From Hemicordylus capensis (lineage: Eukaryota; Chordata; Lepidosauria; Squamata; Cordylidae), in assembly GCF_027244095.1 (NCBI RefSeq), contig NC_069657.1, positions 428,140,063-428,204,062 on the forward strand: a stretch of 64,000 nt of DNA, read 5' to 3'. The notes under the pieces are model-generated. The model saw only the letters and a list, made by a program, of their open reading frames with translations. It made no database searches and was not told where the DNA came from. Shown in pieces: positions 1 through 10,630 of this stretch (its first letter is position 1; every line of letters starts with the position of its first letter). The translations under genes were made by a program, and so were the position numbers.

Positions 1-36
1 CTTCTCTCTCTCCCCCTCCCTCCTTTTCTTTCTTTC

Positions 37-91
<55 letters not shown>

Positions 92-640
92 CTCTCTCTC
101 TCTCCTTTCCCCCTCTCTCTTTCTCTCTCCCTCCCTCCCTCCCTCCTTTTCTCACTTTCTCTCTCTCCTTTTCTCTCTCCCTCCCTCCTTCCTTTTCTTT
201 CTTTCTCTCTCTCCTTTCCCCCCTCTCTTTCTCTCTCTCTCCCTCCCTCCCTCCCTTTCTCTCTTTCTCTCCCTCCCTCCCTCCTTTTCTCTCTCTCTCT
301 GCCCACCTACTTCCTCTCGTTTTCCTCTCCCTCCCTCCCTCCTTCCTTTTCTTTCTTTCTTTCTCTCTCTCCTTTCCCACCTCTCTCTTTCTCTCTCCCT
401 CCCTCCTTTTCTCTCTCTCTCTCTCCTTTTCTCTCTCTCTCCCTCCTTCCTTTTCTTTCTTTCTCTCTCTCTCTCCTTTCCCCCTCTCTCTTTCTCTCTC
501 TCTTCCTCCCTCCCTCCCTTTCTCTCTTTCTCTCTCTCCCTCCCTCCCTCCCTTTCTCTCTTTCTCTCTCTCCCCCCTCCCTCCTTTTCTCTCTCTCTCT
601 GCCCACCTACTTCCTCTCGTTTTCCTCTCTCTTCCTCTTT
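1..640. repeat. CT-rich satellite with a 300-bp higher-order unit
   Basis: Nearly pure pyrimidine tract of CTTT, CT and CCCT runs. A distinctive non-simple block (GCCCACCTACTTCCTCTCGT) occurs at 301 and again at 601, exactly 300 bases apart, so the tract has a higher-order period. The long open frames on the minus strand (Arg/Glu/Lys/Gly only) are artefacts of this composition. Confidence 0.95.
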
Positions 641-934
641 TCCTGCCAGATTGCAAGCCAGCCGCAGCCCCCCCTCCCCACAGTAGACTATCATTATCAT
701 ATCCTCATTTTTTAGTATTATAACGCTGGGGGAGAACCTGAGATGGGTGTGTGGGTGTGAGTGTGTTTTGCAGATGATGATGATGATGATGATACAAGAT
801 AGCTCCCCGCTCCCACAACGCCTTTGGGGCCTGGCCCCCAGCAAGCTATTTGCTTCGTTGCTGCCTGCCTTGCCGCTAATGCCGAGGCGGCTCAGTCACT
901 GGCAGGAAGCAACTGTAACCCTTCATTCCCTAAC

Positions 935-979
<45 letters not shown>

Positions 980-1687
980 AAAGCGGCTGCCACTGCCTGG
1001 CGCTGCACGTGTGGAAGTGCCCCCGAGTTGCAGGGTTGTGTGGATCGAGTTCGATCTTGCTGCGAGGGTGGGGCAAGTCCTCCAAGGCAGCAGACCCCGG
1101 GGGAGTTTCGAGCAGGGATCTTCCCCTGGCGAGCAACGCGGTCTGCGTGGCTCCAGCGGGGAGCGGGAGGGGGAAGAAGAGCCAAGGTCCTCTCTGAGGA
1201 CGAAGCACACAGTACCTCCTTGTGTCTGCCCGGTAGGGATGGAGTCGTTCAAAGCCTCATTTGCCTCGCGGTGGGCCTGTTTCTTCAGGGAGGGATGCGG
1301 CGGGCAGGGGGCAGGGGGGAGGGGAGAGATCTCAGATAATGTAGCAGCTAACTCGATTATGCTAACAAACTTGACTTGAAAGCAAATACTGTGCTAGTCA
1401 GGGATGTTATGAGGGGGGTAGAAAATGTAACCAGATTCTTGAAGGAGGGAGGGGGCGGCGGCGGCGGCAGGATGAGACGAGCTTTCCCAATCGGAGTGCG
1501 CCGCATTGGATTCATAACCGGTTGCAAAGCTAATGCGGCTGGAATCCGAGCAAGATTCAGGCAAAGCGAGGCACGGTTTAGATGCAATACTGTACACCCT
1601 TGAGTACCTGAGAGCGAGCCCCATTTAACACTGTGGCACTTACTTCTGAGTAAATACTCACAGAACTGTGCTGTAAGTCTCCATGAA
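641..1687. other. Single-copy GC-rich stretch with GAT and GT microsatellites
   Basis: Holds a short (GAT)n run at about 775-793 and a (GT)n run at 939-977. The part from about 980 to 1320 has many CpG dinucleotides and could be the edge of a CpG island. A GGC-rich patch lies at 1450-1470. The open frames across the GT tract have no recognisable domain. No gene is called. Confidence 0.5.
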
Positions 1688-2062
1688 CGTAGGAACATAG
1701 GAAGCTGCCATATACTGAGTCAGACCATTGGTCCATCTACCTCAGTGTCATCTACACAGACTGGCAGCAGCTTCTCCAAGGTTGCAGCTGCAGGCAGGAA
1801 TCTCTTTCAGCAACGTACTGTATGCTTTGGTAGTTTATTGGTTCAATAAAAAAAATCTTGTCCTATAAAAAAAATCTTGTCCTATCTTGGAGAAGCCAGG
1901 GAGGGAACTTGGAACCTTCTGCTCTTCCCAGAACGGCTCCATCCCCTGAGGGGAATATCTTGCAGTGCTCACACATCAAGTCTCCCATTCATATGCAACC
2001 AGGGCGGATCCTTCTTAGCTAAGGGGACAAGTCATTCTTGCTACCACTAGATCAGCATACTT
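1688..2062 (-). mobile_element. Chimeric 5S/tRNA SINE with CR1 tail, antisense
   Basis: Starts with the reversed tail (AGGAACATAGGAAGCTGCC, then TGAGTCAGACCATTGGTCCA) and ends with the reversed 5S-like head (GCTAAGGGGACAAGTCAT). An AATAAAAAAAATCTTGTCCT duplication at about 1845-1885 lies inside the copy. The tRNA-like middle is strongly decayed. Confidence 0.8.
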
Positions 2063-2520
2063 CTCCAGGAGAATGCAGGAGACCTTCAGTGCCTGGGATG
2101 TTGCTTCATAAATTCAAGTTTCAATGGGACCCAGGAAACACACTAAATCCTTCCACTGATATCAAATGAGAATTTTCGGTTGAATTCCAATGCACTTTTA
2201 TTTGGACGCCTCAATGGAGCCTCAGTGGAATTTACTTCTGAGTAAACTTTATTGCATAGGATTGTACCTGAACCGACAGTAAGGCTGCAATTCTATCCAC
2301 TCTTGCTCATCGTCAGTAAGCCTGTGGAACGCAGTGAGACTTGCTTCCGGCTAAAAATGTTTAAGAGCGTGCAGCATGTCCAATGGAGCTCAGTGGGGTT
2401 TCATTCTGAGTAAAAAACTGATGCTCAGGATTTCAATTTAAGACTACAATCTTATGCGCATTGACTTGGTTGACTACAAACCCCATGGAGCTTGGTGGGA
2501 CTTATTTCCGGCAGATGAAG

Positions 2521-3050
2521 ATCGGCCTGGAAAAGTGTTTCAGCTGGGTTGGGTCGTGCTCTGGGCGAATCCTGTCTACCGTTCAGTTGCACCCTTCCAA
2601 AATCGAGTGTCCCCCGGTGAATACCGATTTCGAATAGTCCGACCCGCACCGTCCAGGATTGTTTGGATTCGAGCCTATTTATATACTTCAGTAGTAAAAA
2701 TAAATAAATAAATTCCGCTGCTTTCCGCAGGATTGATGAGTGCAGATCCGAGAGGTACTTTCCGTGGAGGGCGGAAAATTCTATCTCTGGTGCCTAGGGG
2801 CACGAGAAGGAAATTTGAGGCTGCGATCCTAAACACTTGGCAATTCGTTGCACTGAAAAGGTCCTTCTAAATAAGGGACAGGATCCAGCCGACATCTATC
2901 GTATTTATGCCTCCTTGGTTTTAATGTGAGAGCAATGTGTACCTCGAAGAAGCGTTGGCAGAGGTGCTCCAATCTTGCATAGAAACTATGTGGCAGATTG
3001 CGTTTCGGATAATGAAAACAGGACTGCGTGTGTGTTTGATGACTGTAGAT
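2521..3050. other. Single-copy DNA, nothing recognised
   Basis: Moderate GC and no clear repeat, splice-bounded frame or RNA gene. A short AATAAATAAATAAA run sits at about 2697-2711. Confidence 0.5.
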
Positions 3051-3184
3051 TAGGGCTGTACAACTTCAGCCCTCCAGCTGTTTTTGGACTACAGCTCCCA
3101 TCATCCCCAGCCAACAGTCAGGGGGTAATGGGAGCCGCAGTCTTAATAGCTGTAGGAGGGCCCGGCCGAAATTGTGCAGCCCTG
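3051..3184. mobile_element. hAT-type foldback MITE
   Basis: Ends are AGGGCTGTACAACTTCAGCC and, inverted, TTGTGCAGCCCTG. The interior carries the GGACTACAGCTCCCATCATC block and its reverse counterpart. No good 8-bp TSD is left. Confidence 0.7.
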
Positions 3185-3440
3185 CTTGGATGTATTGGTT
3201 TTATAGAGAGGGCGACTGTAAGTAATTTGGTTGTTACGGCGCTTTCATTGCTGTTTATGATCTATGGCCATCAAGGCAATAAAACGCTTGACTTGAGTTG
3301 AGGCTTAAGAGCTACAATCCTATACACACTTACCTGGGGGAAAGTAAGGACAGGAGACCTTACTTCCGAGCAAGCGTGCAGAACACTGGGCTCTTGAAAT
3401 CAATGGGGCATTAAAGCCCTCTGCTTAAGCTGGATCGTAC

Positions 3441-4365
3441 TCAGCGTTGCTTGCAATGGAGATTGGAAACCCGCCTTGAGCGCAGGAGCGCAACTCCCGC
3501 GGTGCAAAACGACTTCTTTTTCGGGGCAGAAGTTCAAACCCGCTTCCTTGGAAGCAAACGTTCCTGGAATCGATGGGACTCAGCTAGTCCTCTGCAGACT
3601 TACCTGGCAGGGCAGACAGCCCCTCTGAGGACTGCGTGCGTGGTAAATCTGTTCAGGAGTGCTGTGTCTTAGCTCCATCTGAATGGAGCTAGGGATGGAC
3701 CATTAAGGCCAGGCTGCTTTGGGATGCTTAGAGAGGATTTTTTGCATCTCCCAGGCGAGAGGCGGCTGGAGAAAAAAGTCCCTGTCCCGGCGGCTTCCTT
3801 TCCTGAAAGGAGACGCCCGCAAGCCGGTTCTCCACCCGAGGCAGCCGTAACCTTCCTGCTGTCTCCCTCCGCCAGCAACCCGATAGCCTCCAGGTTAATG
3901 GGGCCACCCTTGATTGCCTTTGTAGTGTCCCCTTGAAAACCTAGATGGAAACACCGGGGCACGAGCGCGGGGGCTGGTTATATTGGTTGAGCTCTCTTGC
4001 AAGAGACGTGGAGTGTAGCAAGTTAATTGGGAAAGGAAATAGGGAGAGGCGGGGGGAGGCCCAGGAGGGGGAAAGTGATGAGCAGCAATATCCGTCTGGT
4101 TTTATTGATTAAACAAATCCTCGTTTATTTGTGGGTGCATCAGCGGCGTATAAATGAAACAAGACAAGCTAGATCGTCTGCAATGATAGAATGTGTCTTT
4201 GATGTGGCAGCAGGATTGATTTTCGGGATTTCCCGTCAATATGTGTTTTAGGCTGCATTCCTGAGAGGAAGATCCGCTGAATGCAGTGGGACTGACTAGC
4301 TCAGAGGCTAGCACTCCTAGTCACTCTATGCATGTGATGTCACCGATATCATGGTAAGAGCAAAT
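3441..4365. other. CpG-containing single-copy DNA
   Basis: 3440-3960 has many CpGs (for example GGCGAGAGGCGGCTGG near 3760) and open frames on both strands, but no recognisable domain and no convincing exon borders. A promoter-proximal or 5'-exon role is possible but unproved. 4020-4365 is ordinary sequence with one worn repeat core near 4250. Confidence 0.35.
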
Positions 4366-4486
4366 TGTCTCTCCCGCTAGGTGTAATTCGGCACGATCCA
4401 GCCAAAGTTTGTCCCTGAAATAATTGATCTTGTTAGGGACGAACTTGGGTTTGGATCGTGCTTAGTTATATAGCAGGAGAGAGAAG
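4366..4486. mobile_element. Foldback (palindromic) MITE of unknown class
   Basis: Arms of roughly 45-50 bases are reverse complements with few mismatches: TCTCTCCCGCTAG...GCACGATCC on the left and GGATCGTGC...TAGCAGGAGAGAGA on the right. The centre is about AATAATTGATCTTG. Such a structure is typical of deletion-derived DNA transposons. Confidence 0.65.
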
Positions 4487-5524
4487 ATTTATTCCTAAAG
4501 TAATAAGATATCTGGTTATATCCTACCTGTCTGTGTCTATCAGCGGAATCGTGTTATTTGAAGAACGTGTCAATCGAGCCTGTCGAAGTTGAACTGTCAT
4601 TTAAGTCAGTGAACAGATTTCAAAGGGGAAAGTTAAGCAAGTACTTTGGGCGTGCTGCCTATGAACGCCCTTGTCGGAGTAAACCCGAAGTGGGGCTTAC
4701 TTACGAGTAGAACATAGGGTCCAGCTGTATACCTCTTCCACTGAAATCAATTGCGTTTTAAAAGTTCCTGGATCCTTTCTTCTGTGTGCATATATTATTT
4801 AGCGGATATAAGAAGTGGAATGGGAAGAATACTCCAAAATGTAATTAAATGTTTTAATTAACGTAATTAATTATTTCTATTAAAAGTCGGAATATCAGCC
4901 AATTAAAAGGAACCATATGTATTAAATATTCGTCTCATTACTTAGGCCACTGTTCAAAATGAGAGAGAGAGACAGAGACTGATTTTCAATTATTGGGATT
5001 GCTGTCTATGCAGGCTACTTGGAAGGAAGTTGTATCTACCTGAGTGAAACTTGCTTCTGAGTAAACCTGCATAGGATCAGGCTGCACTTCCCATAGAATA
5101 CACAAAGCACTTTTACTTACCTGCTTTCAGATTTCCCAGTCCCCAACTCAAAGAGACCCAGCTGCGGAATTTAGGTTTCAAGTGCATAGTTAAACCGAAG
5201 CCTTGGCAAAAGGCAGAAGCTGCCAGCAGCAGCCTCGACAGAATAGCCTTGTTTTTCATCAGTGGGGCTATTTCAGAGTAAGCAGGAGGAAATTCGAAGC
5301 CAAAGCATGAGGAATTGCGCTTCTGTTTAGATCAGACCGATCCACAACCCAGTTGAGAAGTGCGGTACCTACTGAGTCAGAAGTAAATTCATCGTGTGGC
5401 TTTCACTTACGCCCAAATTCGTGAGTGTGGAAGTTCAACCTAAGGCTGCAATCCTACTGCATTAACATTAATGGGAATTGATATTTGCGCAGAATTGCAC
5501 CTCCATGCGAGAAAGCAACGTTTG
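4487..5524. other. AT-leaning single-copy DNA with worn repeat cores
   Basis: Contains two decayed copies of the ACTTACTTCTGAGTAAAC repeat (about 4650-4760, 5030-5085) and an AT-rich patch at 4790-4930. No gene or RNA recognised. Confidence 0.4.
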
Positions 5525-5748
5525 TTATAGTACATAAGAACTTAAGAGCAGCTCTGTTGGATCAGGCCCAAGGCCCATCTAGTTCAGCATTCTGTTTCAC
5601 ATGGTGGCCCACCAGATGCCGCTGGAAGCCACAGGCGGGAGTTGAGGGCATGCCCTCCCTCCTGCTGTTACTCCCCTGCAACTGGTACTCAGAGGCACCC
5701 TGCCTTTGAGGCTGGAGGTGGCCTATAGCCCTCCAACTAGTAGCCGAT
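5525..5748 (-). mobile_element. CR1 LINE 3' end, antisense
   Basis: Begins with CATAAGAACTTAAGAG, the reverse of the CR1 tail. It then runs through GGATCAGGCCCAAGGCCCAT, the CCACAGGCGGGAGTTGAGGG block and the CTCCAACTAGTAGCC end of the coding part. It is 5'-truncated just inside the final codons. Confidence 0.85.
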
Positions 5749-6409
5749 GACAGTAACTTGTTCTATAGTCCTATAGGACTGGATGTGATAGTCCTATAGA
5801 AATGGATATAGAGCAGGCACTCTCACCCTAAACGCATTTAATTACTCTGAAAGAAATCATTTTAACTTCCATGGGACATGTTTAGAATCTTGGGTTCAGT
5901 CCTCTGCACCTTATTTGGGAGTTTCATTGTAATTGATGCGACTTACCCCCGAGTAAACGCGTTGAAAACGTGTTTAGAGTCCCAGCTTATTAAATTATGC
6001 TAAATCAAGGTACCTACTCATTAACTAAATTTGTATATCTTATAGGATGTACACACACACGCCCCTCTTCCAGACTCTGACATGAAGTGCCTCAAAGCAC
6101 TAAACCGGGAGTTCTCTACTCACATACTCGACTCGTGAAGTCCCATTTAAATTAGCGGGACTTGTTTCCGAGTAAACATGGAGAGGGTCCCAAGCAGCTC
6201 AGAGGGCCTAAGTCTTGGAGTAACGGGCTGGTGTACATTGATGGAGTTACAGGGTACATAACGTGTTTTATTTATATTATGCCTGCATATAGATTTTTTC
6301 CCCTATTGTAGGCCGCCTTGTGGGGCTTTTTCCGCCTGAAAGGCGGGATATTAATTATATCTTTGAAGCAAACGAACAAATAAATACAGAAGCCCCCCGC
6401 CTCTACTCG
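5749..6409. other. Single-copy DNA with a LINE 3'-tail fragment
   Basis: 5760-5810 has a small direct duplication around AGTCCTATAG. 6265-6390 looks like an L2-type 3' tail (GGCCGCCTTGTGG, AAAGGCGGGATATTAAT, AATAAATA). The rest is unrecognised apart from worn repeat cores. Confidence 0.4.
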
Positions 6410-7317
6410 CTTCACTCCGGATTACACTCAACGAAGCACTTTACTCCGGATTAAAGTCAACTGAACAATTTCCGAAGCGGGGCGTTTCTCTCTCTCTACA
6501 CCTTTCCCCCAAGCAGCCCACATCGCTCTCCCCGAGCCGCCCCCCTCCTTGCCGCGGTTCTCTGCATGTCTCCAGACAAGACAACACGAACAAACAACAA
6601 CAAGAGGGTAAACCGAACCAGATGGCTGGAATCAGGAGCGAGAGCGCTGGAGCCTCGGGGGATTGGCAGAGCGCAGCAGACTCGGGCAAGGCACGGAATC
6701 CCCAGCTGAAGGCGGGCGGGGGAAGGGAGTGCAGCCGGGTGCGCGGGCTGTGGGTGTGACCCGCTCCTGGACTGGCCTCCCCCGCCAGCCTCGCCACCGC
6801 GATCTGTTTGGCAATCTTCGTCAGCTTCGCCTTTCTCCGGAGTTCTCCAGAATCGCCCACAGGCCCGCCCGGGTAGTTGCCGGAGCGCAGGAGGAGGGTA
6901 AGCGCCTCCGCCTCCTCCCCCTCGTCTTCCAGGCTTGATGAATAGCGATCGGGTTTCCTTGAATGGCTGCCCCCTATTTTCACAGCCTCCCACCACTAAC
7001 CCGAGAGCCTGTTTCCTCGACCTCAGTTAATGCCACTGATTATTCCAAGATGAGGAGGGAAGCAGGAGGCCCGGTGGCGGCTGATTCCGAGCACTTGCCT
7101 TATTACCAGCCTCGTCGTCCTCCCGGGCTCAGGCGAGGGGGCCGAGAGAGGATAATCTTACCGCACTGCCAGGAGAAGGGGCAGCTTGACTGACAGAGGA
7201 GCAAGAAGAGCCATCTTTGCGGAAGAACTAGAAGCAGCCTCCTCAGCCCAGGGCGCTAGGATCTGCCCGAAGGGAAGGCTTTGGGGCCTCCCAGCTTTTT
7301 ATTTATTTGCACTGCAG
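6410..7317. promoter_or_regulatory. CpG-rich block, possible CpG island
   Basis: The most CpG-dense stretch near the start of the window (for example CCCCGAGCCGCCCCC near 6530 and CCGCCCGGGTAGTTGCCGG near 6867), and it lacks recognisable repeats. Long frames exist on both strands (minus 6441-6983, 6496-6996; plus 6663-6938) but resemble no family I know and show no clear splice structure. A promoter or 5' UTR is a reasonable guess, nothing more. Confidence 0.35.
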
Positions 7318-7405
7318 AGGGTCTCAGGCCTGGCTCCCCAGATGATGTTGTTGGACTACAACGCCCATCATCCCCCTTGGCCATTGTGTCTGGGGGAGAT
7401 GGGTA
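7318..7405. mobile_element. Truncated hAT-type MITE
   Basis: Half-palindrome with TGTTGTTGGACTACAACGCC and CATCATCCCCCTTGGCCATT, matching the other MITEs of this family in the window. The right end is lost near the start of the 16-bp tandem repeat. Confidence 0.6.
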
Positions 7406-7447
7406 GTGAAATTTATGGGTAGTGAAAGTTATGGGTAGTGAAATCCA
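7399..7447. repeat. 16-bp unit repeated three times
   Basis: ATGGGTAGTGAAATTT-type units follow one another three times with one or two differences, exactly at the 5' edge of the CR1 copy. Confidence 0.8.
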
Positions 7448-8450
7448 TAACTGATTGTGAAGAGCTCCAAAAGGATCTCTCCAAACTGGGGGAGTGGGCG
7501 ACAAAGTGGCAAATGTGGTTCAGTGTTAGCAAGTGAAAAGTGATGCACATTGGGACGAAGAACCCCAACTTCAAGTATATGCTGATGGGATCTGAGCTGT
7601 CAGAGACTGACCAGGAGAGGGATCTTGGGGTCGTGGAGGACAACTCGTTGAAAGTGTCGACTCAATGTGGGGCAGCTGTGAAAAAGGCCAATTGCATGCT
7701 AGGGATCATTAGGAAGGGGATTGAAAATAAAACGGCTAATATTATAATACCCTTATACAAAACGATGGTGCGGCCACACCTGGAGTACTGCATACAATTC
7801 TGGTCACCACATCTAGAAAAGGACATTGTAGAACTGGAAAAGGTGGAGAAGAAGGCAACCAAGATGATCAGGGGCCTAGAGCACCTTCCTTATGAGGCAA
7901 GGCTACAACACCTGGGGCTATTTAGTTTAGAAAAAAGATGACTGTGAGGAGACATGATAGAGGTCTATAAAATCATGCATGGTGTGGAGAAAGTGGATAG
8001 AGTGAAATTCTTCTCCCTCTCACATAACACTAGAACCAAGGGTCATCCCATGAAATTGATTGCCAGGAAATCTAGGACCAGCAAACGGAAGTTCTTTTTC
8101 ACACAACGCATAATCAACGTGTGGAATTCTCTGCCACAAGATGTGGTGACAGCCAACAACCTGGATGGCTTTAAGAGGGGTTTGGATAACTTCATGGAGG
8201 AGAGGACTATTGAGGGCTACTAGTCGGAGGGCTGTAGGCCACTTGGAGGGCTGTAGGCCACTTCCAGCCTTGGGGGTGGGGTGCCTCTGGGTACCAATTG
8301 TGGGGGAGTAACAGCAGGAGAGAGGGCATGCCCTCAACTCCTGCCTGTGGCTTCCAGCGGCATCTGGTGGGCCACTGTGCGAAATGAGATGCTGGACTAG
8401 ATGGGCCTTGGGCCTGATCCAGCAGGGCTGTTCTTATGGTCTTATGGAGG
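7440..8450 (+). mobile_element. CR1 LINE, 5'-truncated copy
   Basis: Encodes the C-terminal part of the CR1 ORF2 protein. 7540-7941 reads KNPNF...ERDLGV...PLYKTMVRPHLEY, WSPHLEKDIVELEKV. 7954-8223 reads MIEVYKIMHGVEKV...SLPQDVVTANNLDGFKRG. The two parts are in the same reading phase, separated by an in-frame TGA after LEKR. The 3' UTR has an extra small duplication around GGAGGGCTGTAGGCCACTT. The end is GATCCAGCAGGGCTGTTC followed by TTATGGTCTTATGG. Dead copy; the RT core is absent. Confidence 0.92.
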
Positions 8451-8504
8451 TTGTAGCTCAACGTAGCATCTAGGTATGTATGGTTGAGCACTTATGGGTT
8501 ATGG

Positions 8505-8637
8505 CAGGGTTCTGCAACCTCATTCCACCAGATGTTGTACGACAACTCCCATCATCTCTGATTATTGGCCACTGCAGTGGGGGATGATGGGAGTTGTAGT
8601 CCAGCAACAGCTGGAAGGTTGAAGTCATACAGCTCTG
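8505..8637. mobile_element. hAT-type foldback MITE 1 of a tandem pair
   Basis: From CAGGGTTCTGCAACCT to ATACAGCTCTG, with GATGATGGGAGTTGTAGTCC as the inverted copy of the left-arm block. Flanks are GGTTATGG (8497-8504) and ATTTATGG (8638-8645), a 6 of 8 match. Confidence 0.75.
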
Positions 8638-8645
8638 ATTTATGG

Positions 8646-8778
8646 CAGGGCACCACAACTTCGGCCCTTTAGCTGTTGCTGGACGACAACTCCCATCATC
8701 CCTATTGGCCACTGTGGCTGGAGGTGAATGGGAGTCGTAGCCCAACAGCAGCTGGAGGGCCAAAGTTGTGCAGCCCTG
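8646..8778. mobile_element. hAT-type foldback MITE 2 of a tandem pair
   Basis: From CAGGGCACCACAACTTCGGC to CCAAAGTTGTGCAGCCCTG. It begins directly after the 8-base flank of the preceding MITE. The right flank AGTTATCA matches the left flank ATTTATGG at 5 of 8 positions. Confidence 0.75.
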
Positions 8779-9214
8779 AGTTATCACAATTGCTGCTGTT
8801 ACTTTTTAGGGTTGGTTGGTTTTTAATGTATGGGTTGATCAGTGGTGTAGTGCTGCAGGGATGCAGATCCAGTACTTTCCCCCCTTTAGGGTCTCAGCAG
8901 GGATGCCTTGGTGTTCAATGCCTTCCCTAGCCAAGTGGAATGCATTGAACTTCCCAATGGCCAACAGCCATTTGGAAATCCCGTGCATTCCTACGGCCAT
9001 TTGGAAAGAACCAGAGCATTTCAGTGGGCCTTCCCATTCATTCACTCTAGTACATCCCCCTAGAGTCTATGTGATCTTGACATCTTGTAACAGAGCCACC
9101 CAAATTATTGCATCTATCTGAGGGGTGAGGCTGTCATGGTGTGTGTGGCTATGGGGGCTGTAATGGAGAGCACCTGCACGTCTGAATTTACGACTACATC
9201 ACTGTGGGTGATGC
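8779..9214. other. Single-copy DNA, nothing recognised
   Basis: Short frames on both strands without domain similarity. No repeats identified with confidence. Confidence 0.4.
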
Positions 9215-9610
9215 TTTTAAAAATCACCTTGGCGCTTTCCAGATTAGTTGCCCCAAAGCGGCTAAATGCCTCATTCAGGCCAATTGCAGTCAAAACGTAA
9301 AACCTGGAGGGGGAGCAGCCTTGCAAAAACTAACAACCTGGAAAAACAACACCTTTTTTACGCTGGATAAACGATGTCATAGCACTAAATCGCAGCGATT
9401 AAATTTGAAATAAGGCATCCGACATATGAACGGCACCCTGCGGCCAGTGTTGGGACTGCAGTGTCACAACACAGGAAGTGTGGAAACACACTTCAGAGAT
9501 ACATCCTGACCCCGTTTTAGGGTCTAAGCCAGAAAGCACCCTTGAGTTGCAACTTGGGATGAAAATGAAGAACATCGACTTGAGAAATAAACCCATCAAA
9601 TAAACGTACC
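9215..9610. repeat. Dispersed repeat X, copy 1
   Basis: Contains CTTTCCAGATTAG, GGCATCCGACATATGAACGG, AACACAGGAAGTGTGGAA and CACACTTCAGAGA. The same blocks recur in the same order at 11350-11705. Family unknown to me; a DNA transposon remnant is possible. Confidence 0.6.
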
Positions 9611-10284
9611 ATCTTCAGATGGGCCTCTACCATGTCTCTTGCACATTCTGGCCCTCTTCAGTATCAGGCTCAAAGGCCCTGAGTGTCTTAAGAACATGGT
9701 CTTAGCTGCGGCTGCAGGTGCTAGCTGCACGTATATGGGGTAATTGACAGCACCCATGATATAGATCTCTTTAATTGAGTAACGGGGCCCTAGAAGAAGC
9801 CTAGTAGTGATCCATATGGAGATTATTGTGTTATAAGAAAATGGTTCCTTTCATTGTTTAGAAGCTGATGTTTAGTATGTCGTCTGACTCAGAAGCAAGC
9901 AACTGCACTTCTACAGGATGGGGCCAAATAGAAACATCATGTTCACGTTCCAGGAATGTCAGGATGACAGAAAAGCGTAAGCCTAGGGATAAATCAAACG
10001 TATGCTATCTGAAATGAAAGTAGATTTCACAGTCTTCTTTTCCATTAAAATGCATTTTGACTGTCCTGCAGTACTGTAAGTATTCAAATACCAAACATAT
10101 ATCATTTTGATGGTGAATAAAAATAATTCTAATTAAGATGTTTTAAAAAAGTGTTGTCTCTGATAAAGGAAATTGATTTAAAACAACAACAACACCCCAC
10201 ACACCACAAAATACGAGCAGGAGCTCCAACTATTAAATACTGGAAGAAAAATGTGTGTCCAGTTTGTGCATTTGTTTTGTTCTG
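9611..10284. other. AT-rich single-copy DNA, nothing recognised
   Basis: No repeat, exon or RNA gene identified. ACAACAACAACACC and CACACACC runs near 10180-10210. Confidence 0.4.
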
Positions 10285-10630
10285 TTTATTATTACTTATT
10301 ATTCAATAATTTATCTCCTGCCTTTCCATTTATAAACAATCCTCTAGGTATCTTACAACAAGTTTGAAAGAACAATATGCAGTTCACTTCAATAACATGT
10401 TTGACTAACAAGCAGAAGGTTGCTGGTTCGACTCCCTGCTGGTATGTTTCCCAGACTATGGGAAATACCTATATCTGGCAGCAACGATATAGGAAGATGC
10501 TGAAAGGCATCACTGATCTCATACTGCGTGGGAGGAGGCAATGGTAAACCGCTCCTACCAAAGAAAACCACAGGGCTCTGTGGGTGCCAGGAGTTGAAAT
10601 CGACTTGATGGCACACTTTACTTACTTTAC
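10285..10630 (+). mobile_element. LINE tail fragment followed by a tRNA-derived SINE
   Basis: 10285-10365 is a reversed L2-like tail (TTATCTCCTGCCTTTCCATT). About 10395-10625 is a tRNA-derived SINE: B-box-like GGTTGCTGGTTCGACTCCCT, then a conserved body (GATATAGGAAGATGCTGAAA, GGAGGAGGCAATGGTAAACC, CCACAGGGCTCTGTGGGTGC) and the tail GATGGCACACTTTACTTACT. This body is familiar from lizard genomes. Confidence 0.65.

Larger units (their letters stand above)
1618..6200. repeat. Scattered worn copies of a dispersed repeat with ACTTACTTCTGAGTAAAC core
   Basis: The core (actual or one to three changes away) recurs at about 1640, 2230, 2340, 2405, 2500, 3350, 4700, 5050, 5940 and 6165. It is often preceded by 'CCCATTGAAATCAATGGG'-like sequence and flanked by 'GGCTGCAATCCTA' (2283, 5451) or 'GCATAGGATTG' (2254). 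The arrangement suggests a partly palindromic MITE or SINE-like family common in lizard DNA. Class unknown. Confidence 0.55.

Noticed and set aside
152-844. Long minus-strand open frames rich in Arg, Glu and Gly
   Set aside because: They are read from the CT-rich satellite; low-complexity composition explains their length and content.
747-1379. Frames across the (GT)n tract on both strands
   Set aside because: Alternating CV or HT dipeptides come from the microsatellite; no domain or exon borders.
6441-6996. Open frames of 166 and 180 codons on the minus strand of the CpG-rich block
   Set aside because: High GC lowers stop frequency; overlapping frames on both strands, no known domain, no codon or splice evidence.
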